Shown here in pieces: positions 6,402-16,133 of a DNA stretch of 59,478 nt. The notes under the pieces were generated by a model. The model did no database searches and had not been told where the DNA came from. It was given only the letters and a program-made list of their open reading frames with translations. Origin of the DNA: Pseudomonas pseudonitroreducens (GTDB lineage: Bacteria > Pseudomonadota > Gammaproteobacteria > Pseudomonadales > Pseudomonadaceae). Position 1 is the first letter of the stretch. Each line of letters starts with the position of its first letter. Both the position numbers and the translations under genes were made by a program. The stretch lies in assembly GCF_021603645.1 (NCBI RefSeq), contig NZ_BQHJ01000018.1:1-59478 (forward strand), given 5' to 3'.

Positions 6402-6489
6402 TGGCGGAAGCGTAGAGATTCGAACTCTAGGACAGTTGCCCGTCGACGGTTTTCAAGACCGTTGCCTTAAACCACTCGGCCACGCTTCC
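6402..6489 (-). tRNA. serT: tRNA-Ser (anticodon UGA)
   Basis: Read on the minus strand, the 88-nt sequence begins GGAAGCGTGGCCGAGTGG, has the anticodon loop CTTGAAA (anticodon TGA), a long variable arm as expected for a serine tRNA, the T loop GTTCGAATC and ends with an encoded CCA. The acceptor stem GGAAGCG/CGCTTCC is perfect. It is divergent from yccA and sits directly beside the integrase, and its 3' half is the likely attachment core. The same tRNA lies next to yccA in P. aeruginosa. The gene symbol is by analogy with the E. coli tRNA-Ser(UGA). Confidence 0.95.
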
Positions 6490-6505
6490 ACATGAGCGGG
6501 CGGCA

Positions 6506-6533
6506 ATATTACCGAATCGCAACACACTGTCAA
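6506..6533 (-). promoter_or_regulatory. Near-consensus sigma-70 promoter of tRNA-Ser
   Basis: On the minus strand, TTGACA (6533-6528) and TAATAT (6511-6506) are separated by 16 bp. This is a full -35 match and a five-of-six -10 match. The -10 ends 17 bases before the mature tRNA 5' end, so transcription would start a few bases upstream of the tRNA. Confidence 0.85.
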
Positions 6534-6622
6534 ACTCTGATGATTCAGCGCGCTTTTCCCTCTGTTATGATGAGCTCACTACGGTCATGGATCCGTATCC
6601 CGCTTAACAGGAGTGTCTCGAC

Positions 6623-7288
6623 ATGCAAGAACGGCAATATCTCGACTCCACAGCCGTGGAGCAGAAAGAGGTCAGCGGCGTCCTGCGCAACACCTATGGC
6701 CTGCTGGCCCTGACCCTGGCCTTCAGCGGCCTGGTGGCTTTCGCCTCGCAACAGATGCGCCTGCCCTACCCCAGCTTCTTCGTGGTGCTGCTCGGTTTCT
6801 ATGGCCTGTTCTTCCTTACCGTGAAGCTGCGCAACAGCGCCTGGGGCCTGGTCAGCACTTTCGCCCTCACCGGCTTCATGGGCTACACCCTCGGCCCGAT
6901 CCTGAACATGTACCTGGGCATGGCCAACGGCGCGAGCATCATTTCCTCGGCCTTCTTCATGACTGCCCTGGTGTTCTTCGGTCTCTCCGCCTATGTACTG
7001 ACCACCCGCAAGGACATGAGCTTCCTGTCCGGCTTCATCACCGCGGGTTTCTTCGTACTGCTGGGCGCCGTGCTGGTTTCGCTGTTCTTCCAGATCAGCG
7101 GCTTGCAACTGGCCATCAGCGCCGGTTTCGTGCTGTTCTCCTCGGCGATGATCCTGTTCCAGACCAGTGCGATCATCCACGGTGGCGAGCGTAACTACAT
7201 CATGGCGACCATCAGCCTGTACGTCTCGATCTACAACCTGTTCATCAGCCTGCTGCAGATCTTCGGCATCATGGGCAGCGACGACTGA
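6623..7288 (+). CDS. yccA: Bax inhibitor-1 / YccA family inner-membrane protein
   Basis: A 221-residue protein with seven hydrophobic segments, running from about residue 24 (YGLLALTLAFSGLVAF) to the C terminus. The N terminus (MQERQYLDSTAVEQKEVSGV) is cytoplasmic and matches YccA, which in E. coli binds and inhibits the membrane protease FtsH. The BI1 family is generally viewed as an ion or pH-sensitive channel fold. AGGAG lies upstream of ATG 6623, a candidate -10 (TATGAT) is at 6566-6571, and a strong terminator follows, so the gene is probably monocistronic. It corresponds to PA2604 by position. Confidence 0.9.
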   Translation: MQERQYLDSTAVEQKEVSGVLRNTYGLLALTLAFSGLVAFASQQMRLPYPSFFVVLLGFYGLFFLTVKLRNSAWGLVSTFALTGFMGYTLGPILNMYLGMANGASIISSAFFMTALVFFGLSAYVLTTRKDMSFLSGFITAGFFVLLGAVLVSLFFQISGLQLAISAGFVLFSSAMILFQTSAIIHGGERNYIMATISLYVSIYNLFISLLQIFGIMGSDD

Positions 7289-7305
7289 TAGTTCAGCCTT
7301 CAGGG

Positions 7306-7331
7306 AAAAGCCCGTTTCGACGGGCTTTTTT
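7306..7331 (+). terminator. Rho-independent terminator of yccA
   Basis: The hairpin AAAAGCCCG-TTTCGA-CGGGCTTTTTT is directly followed by T residues, 17 bases after the yccA stop. Confidence 0.9.
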
Positions 7332-7400
7332 CATTTCCGGCAGGGCAAAAAAGACGCGTTGCCGTATCATTCGGCGATATCCCCCTGCAGTCGGCCCAGC

Positions 7401-7793
7401 ATGAAATTTGTCATTGCCCTCTTCTCTCCGCCGCATTCACCGGCCGCCCGGCGCGCCTTGCGCTTCGCCGAGGCAGCGCTGGCCGGCGGCCATGAAATTA
7501 CCCGGTTGTTTTTCTACCAGGATGGCGTGCACAGCGCATCGGCGAACACCGTCGCCAGCCAGGATGAGCTGGACGTCGCCGCCGACTGGGCGCGCTTCGT
7601 CGCTGATCACCAGCTGGATGGAGTTGTCTGCATTGCTGCTGCGCTGCGCCGGGGCGTGCTCAACCCAGAGGAAGCCAACCGCTATTCCCGCCACGCCGCC
7701 AACCTGCAGGCACCCTGGGATCTTTCCGGACTTGGTCAGCTGCATGAAGCGGCGCAACTGGCAGACCGACTGGTCTGCTTCGGAGATAACTGA
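7401..7793 (+). CDS. tusD: Sulfurtransferase complex subunit TusD
   Basis: A 130-residue DsrE-fold protein and the catalytic subunit of the TusBCD heterohexamer. It takes a persulfide from TusA and passes it to TusE on the way to MnmA, which makes 2-thiouridine at tRNA position 34. The persulfide-carrying Cys77 lies in GVVCIAAALRRGV, at the expected position. The N terminus MKFVIALFSPPHSPAARRAL is typical. Its stop shares a base with the tusC start, so tusDCBE is one translationally coupled operon. It is the ortholog of PA2605 by position. Confidence 0.93.
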   Translation: MKFVIALFSPPHSPAARRALRFAEAALAGGHEITRLFFYQDGVHSASANTVASQDELDVAADWARFVADHQLDGVVCIAAALRRGVLNPEEANRYSRHAANLQAPWDLSGLGQLHEAAQLADRLVCFGDN

Positions 7794-8152
7794 TGGCCAA
7801 ATCCCTGCTGATCATCAGCCGCCAGGCGCCCTGGGCCGGCCCAAGTGCCCGCGAGGCACTGGACATCGCCCTCGCCGGCGGCGCCTTCGACCTGCCGATC
7901 TCGATGCTCTTCCTGGATGATGGTGTGTTCCAGCTGGCGCCCGACCAGCGCCCGGCGACAATCGAGCAGAAGGACCTGCAGGCCAACCTGCAAGCCTTGC
8001 CGCTGTTTGGCGTAGAGGCGCTGTATACCAGCAGCCGCAGCCTTGCGGAGCGCGGGCTGCGCGGCACCAGCCTGACATTGCCCGCCCAAGCGCTGGACGA
8101 TGCCGAACTACGCAACCTGCTGCAAACCCACGACCAGGTGATCACGATCTGA
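7793..8152 (+). CDS. tusC: Sulfurtransferase complex subunit TusC
   Basis: A 119-residue DsrF-like subunit of TusBCD, starting MAKSLLIISRQAPWAGPSAR. It is a structural partner of TusD and lacks a catalytic cysteine. The DsrE-like fold is recognisable from the N-terminal strand, the SAREALDIALAGGAFD helix and the ISMLFLDDGVFQL strand. It overlaps tusD and tusB by one base each (TGATG). Length and order match the family. Confidence 0.9.
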   Translation: MAKSLLIISRQAPWAGPSAREALDIALAGGAFDLPISMLFLDDGVFQLAPDQRPATIEQKDLQANLQALPLFGVEALYTSSRSLAERGLRGTSLTLPAQALDDAELRNLLQTHDQVITI

Positions 8153-8454
8153 TGGCTACTCTCCACCTGCTCTCGCACTCCCCCTTCAATGACGGCCGGC
8201 TCGCCAGTTGCCTGCACCTGCTTGGTCCGGACGACGGCCTGTTGCTGACCGGCGACGCCGTCTACGCCCTGCGCGACAGTACCGCGCCATGCCAGGCACT
8301 GGAGCTGATGCCTTCGGCCAATGCGCTCTTCGCCCTGCTGGAAGATCTGCAGGCCCGAGGCATGGACGATGTTCCCGCCCGCGTCGTAGCCGTGGACTAC
8401 CCCGGCTTCGTCGAACTCTGCACTCGCTTCGACAAGGTCAACGCCTGGCTATGA
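8152..8454 (+). CDS. tusB: Sulfurtransferase complex subunit TusB
   Basis: A 100-residue DsrH-like subunit that completes the TusBCD complex. It begins MATLHLLSHSPFND and contains the family's GLLLTGDAVYAL stretch. The start shares a base with the tusC stop and the stop overlaps the tusE start. TusB is the least conserved member of the three and is identified here by its own motif and by its place between tusC and tusE. Confidence 0.88.
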   Translation: MATLHLLSHSPFNDGRLASCLHLLGPDDGLLLTGDAVYALRDSTAPCQALELMPSANALFALLEDLQARGMDDVPARVVAVDYPGFVELCTRFDKVNAWL

Positions 8455-8786
8455 GTACCCTGCTGGTCAACGGACAAGCCCTGCCGCTGGACAAGGACGG
8501 CTACCTCGTCGATCTGAACGACTGGAGCGATGCCGCCGCCGAAGCCCTGGCGCACAACGAAGGCATCCACCTGACAGCCGAGCACTGGGAAATCCTCCTG
8601 CTGCTGCGGGAGTTCTACGGTGAATTCCAGCTCTCACCAGCCAACCGCCCGCTGATCAAGTACACGGCCCAGAAACTGGGCGCGGAAAAAGGTAGCAGCC
8701 TGCATCTCAACCTCCTGTTCAAAGGCACCCCGGCCAAGCTTGCCGCAAAGCTCGCCGGCCTGCCGAAGCCGACCAATTGCCTATGA
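8451..8786 (+). CDS. tusE: Sulfur relay protein TusE (DsrC family)
   Basis: A 111-residue DsrC/TusE protein. It accepts the persulfide from TusD and delivers it to MnmA. The family motif GYLVDLNDWSDAAAEALAHNEGI is at about residues 17-39, and the penultimate Cys110 in the C-terminal tail PKPTNCL is the persulfide carrier. The second cysteine found in sulfite-reductase-associated DsrC proteins is absent, which points to the tRNA-thiolation branch. ATG 8451 overlaps the tusB stop and the TGA overlaps the next gene. Confidence 0.93.
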   Translation: MSTLLVNGQALPLDKDGYLVDLNDWSDAAAEALAHNEGIHLTAEHWEILLLLREFYGEFQLSPANRPLIKYTAQKLGAEKGSSLHLNLLFKGTPAKLAAKLAGLPKPTNCL

Positions 8787-9781
8787 CCGCCGCCCCGCTC
8801 GTCCTGCAGACACCCGCCGAACATCCTTTCGCCCAGTTCGTCCGCATCCTGGGCAAAGGCAAGCGCGGCGCGCGCGGCCTGACCCGCGAGGAAGCCCGCG
8901 AAGCGCTGGGCATGATCCTTGACGACAAGGTCGAGGAGGCCCAGCTGGGCGCCTTCCTAATGCTGCTGCGGCACAAGGAGGAAAGCGCCGAGGAACTCGC
9001 CGGCTTCACCGAAGCCGTGCGCGAGCGCCTGCAGGTGCCGAAGATAGCCGTCGATCTCGATTGGCCGAGCTACGCCGGCAAGAAGCGACATCTTCCCTGG
9101 TACCTGCTGGCTGCCAAATGCCTGGGCGGCAGCGGGACACGAATCCTGCTGCACGGCGGCGGCGCGCACACCGCTGGCCGCCTCTATACCGAACAGCTGC
9201 TGGAGCAACTCGGCCTGCCGCTGTGCAGGGACTGGGATTCAGCCCGTTCCGCGCTGGACGCCAAGGGAGTCGCGTTCGCCCCGCTGGTTGACTGGATGCC
9301 GCGCCTGCAACGCATGATTGACCTGCGCAACACGCTGGGCCTGCGCTCCCCCATGCATTCGGCGGTGCGCCTGATCAATCCGCTGGGTGCTACCTGCGTG
9401 CTGCAGAGCATCTTCCATCCCGGTTACCAGGAGGTGCATCGCGAGGGTAGCCGCCTGCTCGGCGACTACGCCATCGTCATCAAGGGTGAAGGCGGCGAGA
9501 TCGAGATGAACCCCGATGCTACCTCGCACCTTTATGGCTGCCGCGATGGCGAAGCCTGGGACGAGGAATGGCCGGCGCTGTCGCCGCTGCGCCACGTCAA
9601 GCCGGAAGCGCTGGAGCCGGCTCACCTGGTCGCCTTCTGGCGTGGTGAGTCCGAGGATGCGTATGCGGAGCTGGCCGTCCGCGCAACCATGGCGCTTGCC
9701 CTGCGAGCCACGGGATTGCAGCGCGACGAAGCCTTCGCAGAGGCCGACAAACGCTGGACCGAGCGCAACAGATCGATTTAG
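8783..9781 (+). CDS. ybiB: TrpD2/YbiB-family (glycosyltransferase family 3-like) protein
   Basis: A 332-residue relative of anthranilate phosphoribosyltransferase. The N-terminal helical domain (LTREEAREALGMILDDKVEEAQLGAFLMLLRHK) and the phosphorylase-like core, with a GGSGTRILLHGGG loop, fit the TrpD2/YbiB group. E. coli YbiB binds nucleic acid and has no shown transferase activity, so the enzyme name should be used with care. ATG 8783 overlaps the tusE stop by four bases, which places it in the tus operon. The link between a nucleic-acid-binding TrpD-like protein and tRNA thiolation is suggestive but unproven. Confidence 0.8.
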   Translation: MTAAPLVLQTPAEHPFAQFVRILGKGKRGARGLTREEAREALGMILDDKVEEAQLGAFLMLLRHKEESAEELAGFTEAVRERLQVPKIAVDLDWPSYAGKKRHLPWYLLAAKCLGGSGTRILLHGGGAHTAGRLYTEQLLEQLGLPLCRDWDSARSALDAKGVAFAPLVDWMPRLQRMIDLRNTLGLRSPMHSAVRLINPLGATCVLQSIFHPGYQEVHREGSRLLGDYAIVIKGEGGEIEMNPDATSHLYGCRDGEAWDEEWPALSPLRHVKPEALEPAHLVAFWRGESEDAYAELAVRATMALALRATGLQRDEAFAEADKRWTERNRSI

Positions 9782-9869
9782 TCGATAGCTGGAATCCTGT
9801 TTTTGCGCTAAACAATCGAGCCAGAGCCGATAGACTGGTCCCATCTTCCCGCTTTCTGGAGCACTCAAG

Positions 9870-10871
9870 ATGGGACAGTTGATCGACGGCCGCTGGCATG
9901 ACCAGTGGTATGACACCAGCAAGGACGGTCGCTTCCAACGCGAGAACGCACAGCGCCGCAATTGGGTCACCGCCGATGGCCAACCTGGCCCCACCGGCGA
10001 GGGTGGCTTCCGCGCCGAAGCCGGCCGCTATCACCTGTATGTTTCCCTGGCCTGCCCCTGGGCCCACCGCACGCTGATCTACCGCCAGCTCAAGGGTCTC
10101 GAGTCGCTGATCGATGTCTCAGTCGTCAGTTGGCTGATGCTGGAGAACGGCTGGACCTTCGACAAGGCCCTCGGCTCTACCGGTGACAAGCTCGACGGCC
10201 TGACCTTCCTCCATCAACGCTATACCCGGGACGACGCGAACTACACTGGCCGAGTGACTGTGCCAGTGCTGTGGGACAAGCACGAGCAACGCATCGTCAG
10301 CAACGAATCGGCGGAGATCATCCGCATGCTCAACACGGCCTTCGATGGAATCACCGGCAATAAGCTGGACCTCTACCCGGAACCACTGCGTGCGCAGATC
10401 GACGAACTGAACGAGCGCATCTACCCGGCGGTGAACAACGGTGTTTACCGTGCAGGCTTCGCGACGACACAGGATGCATACGAAGAAGCCTTCAAGACAT
10501 TGTTCAACGAACTGGACTGGCTGGAGGAGCGCCTCGGCAAGCAGCGCTACCTGGTGGGCGAATACCTGACCGAAGCCGATGTGCGTCTGTTCACCACGCT
10601 GATCCGCTTCGATGCGGTCTACCATGGCCACTTCAAGTGCAACCTGCGCCGACTGGCGGACTACCCCAACCTGTCAGGCTGGCTGCGCGAGCTGTATCAA
10701 CTGGAAGGTGTTGCCGGAACGGTCGATTTCCAGCACATCAAGAACCACTACTATGCCAGCCATCGCACCATCAACCCGACTGGCGTGGTGCCGCTTGGGC
10801 CGCAGCAGGACTTCACCAGCCCGCACGGGCGTGGGCATTTTCCCGGCAAGGGTATCGCGCGCAGGAGCTAA
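9870..10871 (+). CDS. yqjG: Glutathionyl-hydroquinone reductase (YqjG/Xi-class GST)
   Basis: A 333-residue Xi-class glutathione transferase that uses glutathione to reduce glutathionyl-(hydro)quinones. The catalytic cysteine is Cys62 in the motif ACPWAHRTLIYRQLKGL. The N terminus (MGQLIDGRWHDQWYDTSKDGRF) and the C-terminal helical domain with LNERIYPAVNNGVYRAGFATTQDAYEEA are typical. The gene stands alone 88 bases after the ybiB-like gene, with a GGAG site before ATG 9870. It protects against quinone stress. The physiological substrate here is unknown. Confidence 0.9.
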   Translation: MGQLIDGRWHDQWYDTSKDGRFQRENAQRRNWVTADGQPGPTGEGGFRAEAGRYHLYVSLACPWAHRTLIYRQLKGLESLIDVSVVSWLMLENGWTFDKALGSTGDKLDGLTFLHQRYTRDDANYTGRVTVPVLWDKHEQRIVSNESAEIIRMLNTAFDGITGNKLDLYPEPLRAQIDELNERIYPAVNNGVYRAGFATTQDAYEEAFKTLFNELDWLEERLGKQRYLVGEYLTEADVRLFTTLIRFDAVYHGHFKCNLRRLADYPNLSGWLRELYQLEGVAGTVDFQHIKNHYYASHRTINPTGVVPLGPQQDFTSPHGRGHFPGKGIARRS

Positions 10872-10889
10872 GCGGCGCTTGAACCTGGT

Positions 10890-10956
10890 GTAGGAGCGGA
10901 CTCCGTCCGCGATGCCAATAAACAGCTGCGGGCATCGCGGACGAATCCGCTCCTAC
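10890..10956. repeat. REP-type palindrome
   Basis: The arms begin GTAGGAGCGGA and end CCGCTCCTAC, with imperfect complementarity continuing through GTCCGCGATGCC / GGCATCGCGGAC around a short loop. Such GTAGGAGCGGA elements are abundant between Pseudomonas genes. It lies after the 9870-10871 gene and may stabilise or end transcripts. Confidence 0.75.
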
Positions 10957-10978
10957 AAAAGCTGCGCAACACCCGATT

Positions 10979-11057
10979 TGCAGGAACGAGCTTGCTCGCG
11001 AATCGATTGACGCCCAAGCCTGCGGAAAAACTGTTCGCGAGCAAGCTCGCTCCTACA
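10979..11057. repeat. REPIN-like palindrome (GAGCTTGCTCGCGAA family)
   Basis: Two inverted copies of an approximately 25-bp REP unit enclose a spacer of about 30 bases. The left arm contains GAACGAGCTTGCTCGCGAA and the right arm its near-exact complement. The same arm sequence recurs at 59109-59180 in this window. It lies at the convergent junction between the yqjG-like gene and the minus-strand LprI-like gene. Confidence 0.8.
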
Positions 11058-11071
11058 GGGGAAAAAGCAGG

Positions 11072-11419
11072 TCAAATGGGCTTTTCGATGCCGTCGTAGA
11101 CCTTCTGCAGCGCGTCCAGACGCTCCTGATAGCGCTGTTTCAGGCAGGCCTTGTTGGCGCCGCAGGCACGACGCTGCTCCAGCCAGGCAAGCTGGGAGTC
11201 GCCCAGGTTGCCGCGCATGCCCATGGCGAACAGACCGCGCAACAAGCGGTAGGTAGTCGCTACCTGCACGTCCATCTCGGATAGTTGGCGATCCGCGCAG
11301 ATGGCTTTCTCGTCGGCCTGCCTGGCCTTCTTGCAATCGAAACTGGCGGCGGACACCGGTAACGCAGCGAAGCCCAGGGCGCATACAGCACCCAGGACCG
11401 CTACGCGCGAGGCTCTCAC
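11072..11419 (-). CDS. LprI/DUF1311-family secreted protein
   Basis: A 115-residue protein with an N-terminal signal peptide ([23 protein letters not shown], cleaved near residue 24) and the DUF1311/LprI core: [34 protein letters not shown], then [19 protein letters not shown]. The four mature cysteines (29, 41, 86, 92) would form two disulfides. LprI-type proteins inhibit lysozyme in mycobacteria; in Pseudomonas the role is not settled. The GTG start at 11419 overlaps the cysG stop (GTGA), so it is co-translated at the end of the ftsK-cysG cluster. I prefer this start because longer readings only mirror cysG in another frame. Confidence 0.75.
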   Translation of the reverse strand: MRASRVAVLGAVCALGFAALPVSAASFDCKKARQADEKAICADRQLSEMDVQVATTYRLLRGLFAMGMRGNLGDSQLAWLEQRRACGANKACLKQRYQERLDALQKVYDGIEKPI

Positions 11420-12801
11420 TGCTGCCCCTCGAACCAGGCAAGCTTCTCTCGCAGTTGCACCACTTCCCCAACTATCACCAGGGTCGGCGCATGCACTTCG
11501 TGCTCGGCCACCAGCTCCGGCAGGTTCGCCAGGGTGCCGGTGAATACGCGCTGATGCACGGTGGTGCCCTGCTGAACAAGAGCGGCCGGCGTGTCGGCGG
11601 AACGGCCGTGACGCACCAGTTGCTCGCAGATCACCGGCAAGCCGACGAGGCCCATGTAGAACACCAGGGTCTGGCCCGGAGCGACCAGATCGTTCCAGGG
11701 CAGGTCGGTGGTGCCGTCCTTCAAGTGTCCGGTCACGAAGCGCACGGATTGCGCGTAATCGCGGTGCGTCAGCGGAATACCCGCGTAGGCGGCGCAACCG
11801 CTGGCCGCGGTAATGCCCGGCACCACCTGGAACGGGATGCCATTGGCCGCCAGTTCGTCGATTTCCTCGCCACCGCGACCGAAGATGAACGGATCACCGC
11901 CCTTCAGGCGCAGCACGCGCTTGCCCTGCTTGGCCAGTTCAACCAGTTGCCGGTTGATCTCATCCTGCGGCACGGCGTGGTCCGCGCGGCGCTTGCCGAC
12001 GTACAGACGATCCGCATCGCGGCGGCACAGTTCGAGGATCGCCGGCGCAACGAGACGGTCGTAGAGCACCACATCGGCCTGCTGCATCAGGCGCAGGGCG
12101 CGGAAGGTCAGCAGGTCGGGATCACCGGGGCCGGCGCCGACCAGATAGACTTCGCCACGGGATTCGGGCTGCGGCGCTTCCAGCTTGTCCGCCAGCAGGC
12201 GCTCGGCTTCGCTCGGCTGGCCGGCGAGCATGCGCTCGGCGATCGGCCCCTGGAACACGTCTTCCCAGAACTTGCGACGCTGCTGCAAGTCCGGCAGGCG
12301 CTGCTTGACGCGCTCGCGGAAGCGGCTGGCCAGACCGGCCAACTGGCCGTAGGTCGCGGGGATCCAGGTTTCCAGCTTGGCGCGCAACAACCGCGCCAGC
12401 ACTGGCGCATCACCACCACTGGACACCGCCACCACCAGCGGCGAACGATCAACGATCGCCGGGAAGATCACGCTGCACAGGGCAGGCGCGTCGACCACAT
12501 TGACCGGCACACCGCGCTCGTTGGCATCTCGGGACACCTGGGCGTTGAGCGGCTCATCGTCGGTGGCGGCGATGACCAGCACGCAGTCCTGCAGGTCGCC
12601 CTGGGCGTAGGGGCGCAGGAGCAATTCCCCCGCGCCCTCCTCGACCAGCTCGCGCAGTTCGGAATGCACCTCGGGCGCCACGACGCGCAGCACTGCGCCA
12701 GCGTCGTTCAGCAGGCGCGCCTTGCGCAGTGCGACATCACCGCCGCCGACCAGTAGCGCGCGACGTCCGCGCAGGATGTGGAACAGCGGCAGGAAGTCCA
12801 T
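11416..12801 (-). CDS. cysG: Siroheme synthase CysG
   Basis: A 461-residue trifunctional enzyme that converts uroporphyrinogen III to siroheme, the cofactor of sulfite and nitrite reductases. Residues 1 to about 200 are the CysG(B) module (NAD-dependent precorrin-2 dehydrogenase and ferrochelatase) with the [13 protein letters not shown] nucleotide loop and [17 protein letters not shown]. Residues from about 215 are the SAM-dependent methyltransferase module, with [19 protein letters not shown] and [14 protein letters not shown]. The length matches the E. coli enzyme. It starts one base after the serS stop, so it is cotranscribed with it. Confidence 0.97.
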   Translation of the reverse strand: MDFLPLFHILRGRRALLVGGGDVALRKARLLNDAGAVLRVVAPEVHSELRELVEEGAGELLLRPYAQGDLQDCVLVIAATDDEPLNAQVSRDANERGVPVNVVDAPALCSVIFPAIVDRSPLVVAVSSGGDAPVLARLLRAKLETWIPATYGQLAGLASRFRERVKQRLPDLQQRRKFWEDVFQGPIAERMLAGQPSEAERLLADKLEAPQPESRGEVYLVGAGPGDPDLLTFRALRLMQQADVVLYDRLVAPAILELCRRDADRLYVGKRRADHAVPQDEINRQLVELAKQGKRVLRLKGGDPFIFGRGGEEIDELAANGIPFQVVPGITAASGCAAYAGIPLTHRDYAQSVRFVTGHLKDGTTDLPWNDLVAPGQTLVFYMGLVGLPVICEQLVRHGRSADTPAALVQQGTTVHQRVFTGTLANLPELVAEHEVHAPTLVIVGEVVQLREKLAWFEGQQ

Positions 12802-12802
12802 C

Positions 12803-14098
<1,296 letters not shown>

Positions 14099-14129
14099 CT
14101 AGTGTCAGGCGGCGCTCGAGGGCGCCACT

Positions 14130-15455
14130 TCAGGATTTTCTGCGACGGCGGGAACTGGCCTTGTCGAGGCTGGCCAGGTGGCGCAGCTTTTCGCCGATCT
14201 TCAGTTCGAGCCCGCGCGGCACGGGTTGGTAATACTGGCGCGGCTCCATGGACTCGGGGAAGTAGTCTTCTCCGGCCGCATAGGCATCCGGCTCATCATG
14301 GGCATAGCGATACTCGTCGCCATAGCCCAGGTTCTTCATCAGCTTGGTCGGTGCGTTGCGCAAATGCAGCGGCACTTCCAGCGAACCGCTCTCTGCCACG
14401 TCACGACGCGCCGTGTTGTAAGCGTTGTAGACGGCATTGCTCTTCGGCGCACAGGCCAAGTAAACGATAGCCTGCGCGATCGCCAGCTCACCTTCCGGAC
14501 TGCCGAGACGTTCCTGCACATCCCAGGCGTGAAGGCACAGGGTCAAGGCACGCGGATCGGCATTGCCGATGTCCTCGCTGGCCATGCGCACCACCCGGCG
14601 CGCGATGTACAGCGGATCGCAGCCACCATCGAGCATGCGCGAATACCAGTACAGCGCTCCGTCGGGGCTGGAGCCACGCACCGACTTGTGCAGCGCGCTG
14701 ATCTGGTCGTAGAACGCCTCGCCGCCCTTGTCGAAGCGCCGGCGCGAGTCGCCCAGCAGGTTCTGCAGCAACTCGGCGCTGATCTCGCCGTTGTCCTCTG
14801 CGAGGTCGGAGGCATTTTCCAGCAGGTTGAGCAGGCGCCGGCCGTCGCCGTCAGCCGCGGCCATGAGGATCGCAAAGCTGTCGTCGGGCAGGCTCAGGTT
14901 GCGCTTGCCCAGGCCCTTTTCTTCACTCAGCGCACGCTCGACCAACCGCCGCAGGGCCGTTTCGTCCAGGCTTTTCAGCACATAGACGCGCGCGCGGGAG
15001 AGCAGCGCGTTGTTCAGCTCGAAGGACGGGTTCTCGGTGGTCGCACCGATGAAGATCAGGGTGCCGTCTTCCACATAGGGCAGGAAGGCATCCTGCTGGC
15101 TCTTGTTGAAGCGATGCACTTCGTCGACGAAGAGGATGGTGCGACGGCCATACTGCGCGGCGTGCTGCTTGGCCACCTCCACCGACTGGCGGATTTCCTT
15201 CACGCCCGAGAGCACTGCCGAGATGGTCTCGAAGTGCGCATCGGTGACCTGGGCCAGCAACTTCGCCAGGGTGGTCTTGCCGACCCCGGGCGGGCCCCAG
15301 AAGATCATCGAGTGCAACGCGCCCTGCTCCAGCGCCTCACGCAGCGGCTTGCCGCGGGCGAGCAGGTGCTCCTGGCCGACGTACTCGTCCAGGCTGGTCG
15401 CGCGCAGGCGCGCGGCCAGGGGCTGGGAAACGGGGGCGGAGCGGAACAGGTCCAC
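14130..15455 (-). CDS. rarA: Replication-associated recombination protein RarA (MgsA)
   Basis: A 441-residue AAA+ ATPase of the RarA/Mgs1/WRNIP1 family that acts at stalled replication forks. The N terminus ([20 protein letters not shown]) is typical, with Walker [16 protein letters not shown], Walker B in [14 protein letters not shown], sensor [16 protein letters not shown] and the C-terminal tetramerisation region ([23 protein letters not shown]). It sits between lolA and serS, as in E. coli and Pseudomonas. The length is full. Confidence 0.96.
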   Translation of the reverse strand: MDLFRSAPVSQPLAARLRATSLDEYVGQEHLLARGKPLREALEQGALHSMIFWGPPGVGKTTLAKLLAQVTDAHFETISAVLSGVKEIRQSVEVAKQHAAQYGRRTILFVDEVHRFNKSQQDAFLPYVEDGTLIFIGATTENPSFELNNALLSRARVYVLKSLDETALRRLVERALSEEKGLGKRNLSLPDDSFAILMAAADGDGRRLLNLLENASDLAEDNGEISAELLQNLLGDSRRRFDKGGEAFYDQISALHKSVRGSSPDGALYWYSRMLDGGCDPLYIARRVVRMASEDIGNADPRALTLCLHAWDVQERLGSPEGELAIAQAIVYLACAPKSNAVYNAYNTARRDVAESGSLEVPLHLRNAPTKLMKNLGYGDEYRYAHDEPDAYAAGEDYFPESMEPRQYYQPVPRGLELKIGEKLRHLASLDKASSRRRRKS

Positions 15456-15490
15456 GGTATTACCTATCGATCAATCCGGCGCGCGGCCGG

Positions 15491-16114
15491 TTATTCCTGG
15501 ATGACGTCGACGCCCTTGGGCACGTCGAAGACGAACTGCTTGGCGTCCATCGGCTCGTTCATCTTCACGTCGAAGAACAGGATGTTGGTGCGCTGGCCGA
15601 CGCTGTCGATCAACTGCATGTCGTTCACCACACCGCTGCGGAAGGAAATCCGCAGGCTGTCGAACAGCGTGTCCTTGGACTTGGGCTTGAGGGTGAAGTC
15701 GACCACGTTGCCGCCATCTTTTGCGGTGATATCGAAGCTCTGGCCGATCTTCGACACATCGCCGGACAGCAGCAGGGCCGGGGTCTGGGTCAGGCGCTGG
15801 TCGAGCTTCTGGATGGTCACCTGCTCCAGGTCCGGGTCATACAGCCAGATCTTCTCACCATTGGAGATCAGCAGTTGCTCGTTCGGAGCATCGGTGTGCC
15901 AGCGGAACAGGCCGGGGCGCTTGAGCCCCAGGGTACCGGCGGTTTCCTGCAGGCGAGTGCCGCTGCCATCCAGGGTCAACTGGGAGAAGCGCGCGGTCAT
16001 TGTCTGGGCCTTGGTGAGCATCCCGCTCAGGCGCTGCGCAGCGGCATCGTCGGCGTGGGCCTGGACGCCGGCAAAGGCCAGCGCAGCAACGAAAAACAGG
16101 CGGATCAGACGCAT
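15491..16114 (-). CDS. lolA: Outer-membrane lipoprotein carrier LolA
   Basis: A 207-residue periplasmic chaperone that takes lipoproteins from LolCDE and hands them to LolB at the outer membrane. The signal peptide [21 protein letters not shown] is cleaved near residue 21. The mature part shows the LolA pattern ([57 protein letters not shown]). ATG 16114 has GAGGAT upstream; a longer frame to 16177 has no support. It lies 19 bases after ftsK and 35 before rarA. Confidence 0.96.
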   Translation of the reverse strand: MRLIRLFFVAALAFAGVQAHADDAAAQRLSGMLTKAQTMTARFSQLTLDGSGTRLQETAGTLGLKRPGLFRWHTDAPNEQLLISNGEKIWLYDPDLEQVTIQKLDQRLTQTPALLLSGDVSKIGQSFDITAKDGGNVVDFTLKPKSKDTLFDSLRISFRSGVVNDMQLIDSVGQRTNILFFDVKMNEPMDAKQFVFDVPKGVDVIQE

Positions 16115-16133
16115 CGAAATCCTCGAAGTCGAA

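Noticed and set aside
10890-11057. Tandem palindromes as a CRISPR-like or insertion-sequence remnant
   Set aside because: They are inverted, not direct, repeats with no transposase nearby and fit the known REP/REPIN pattern.
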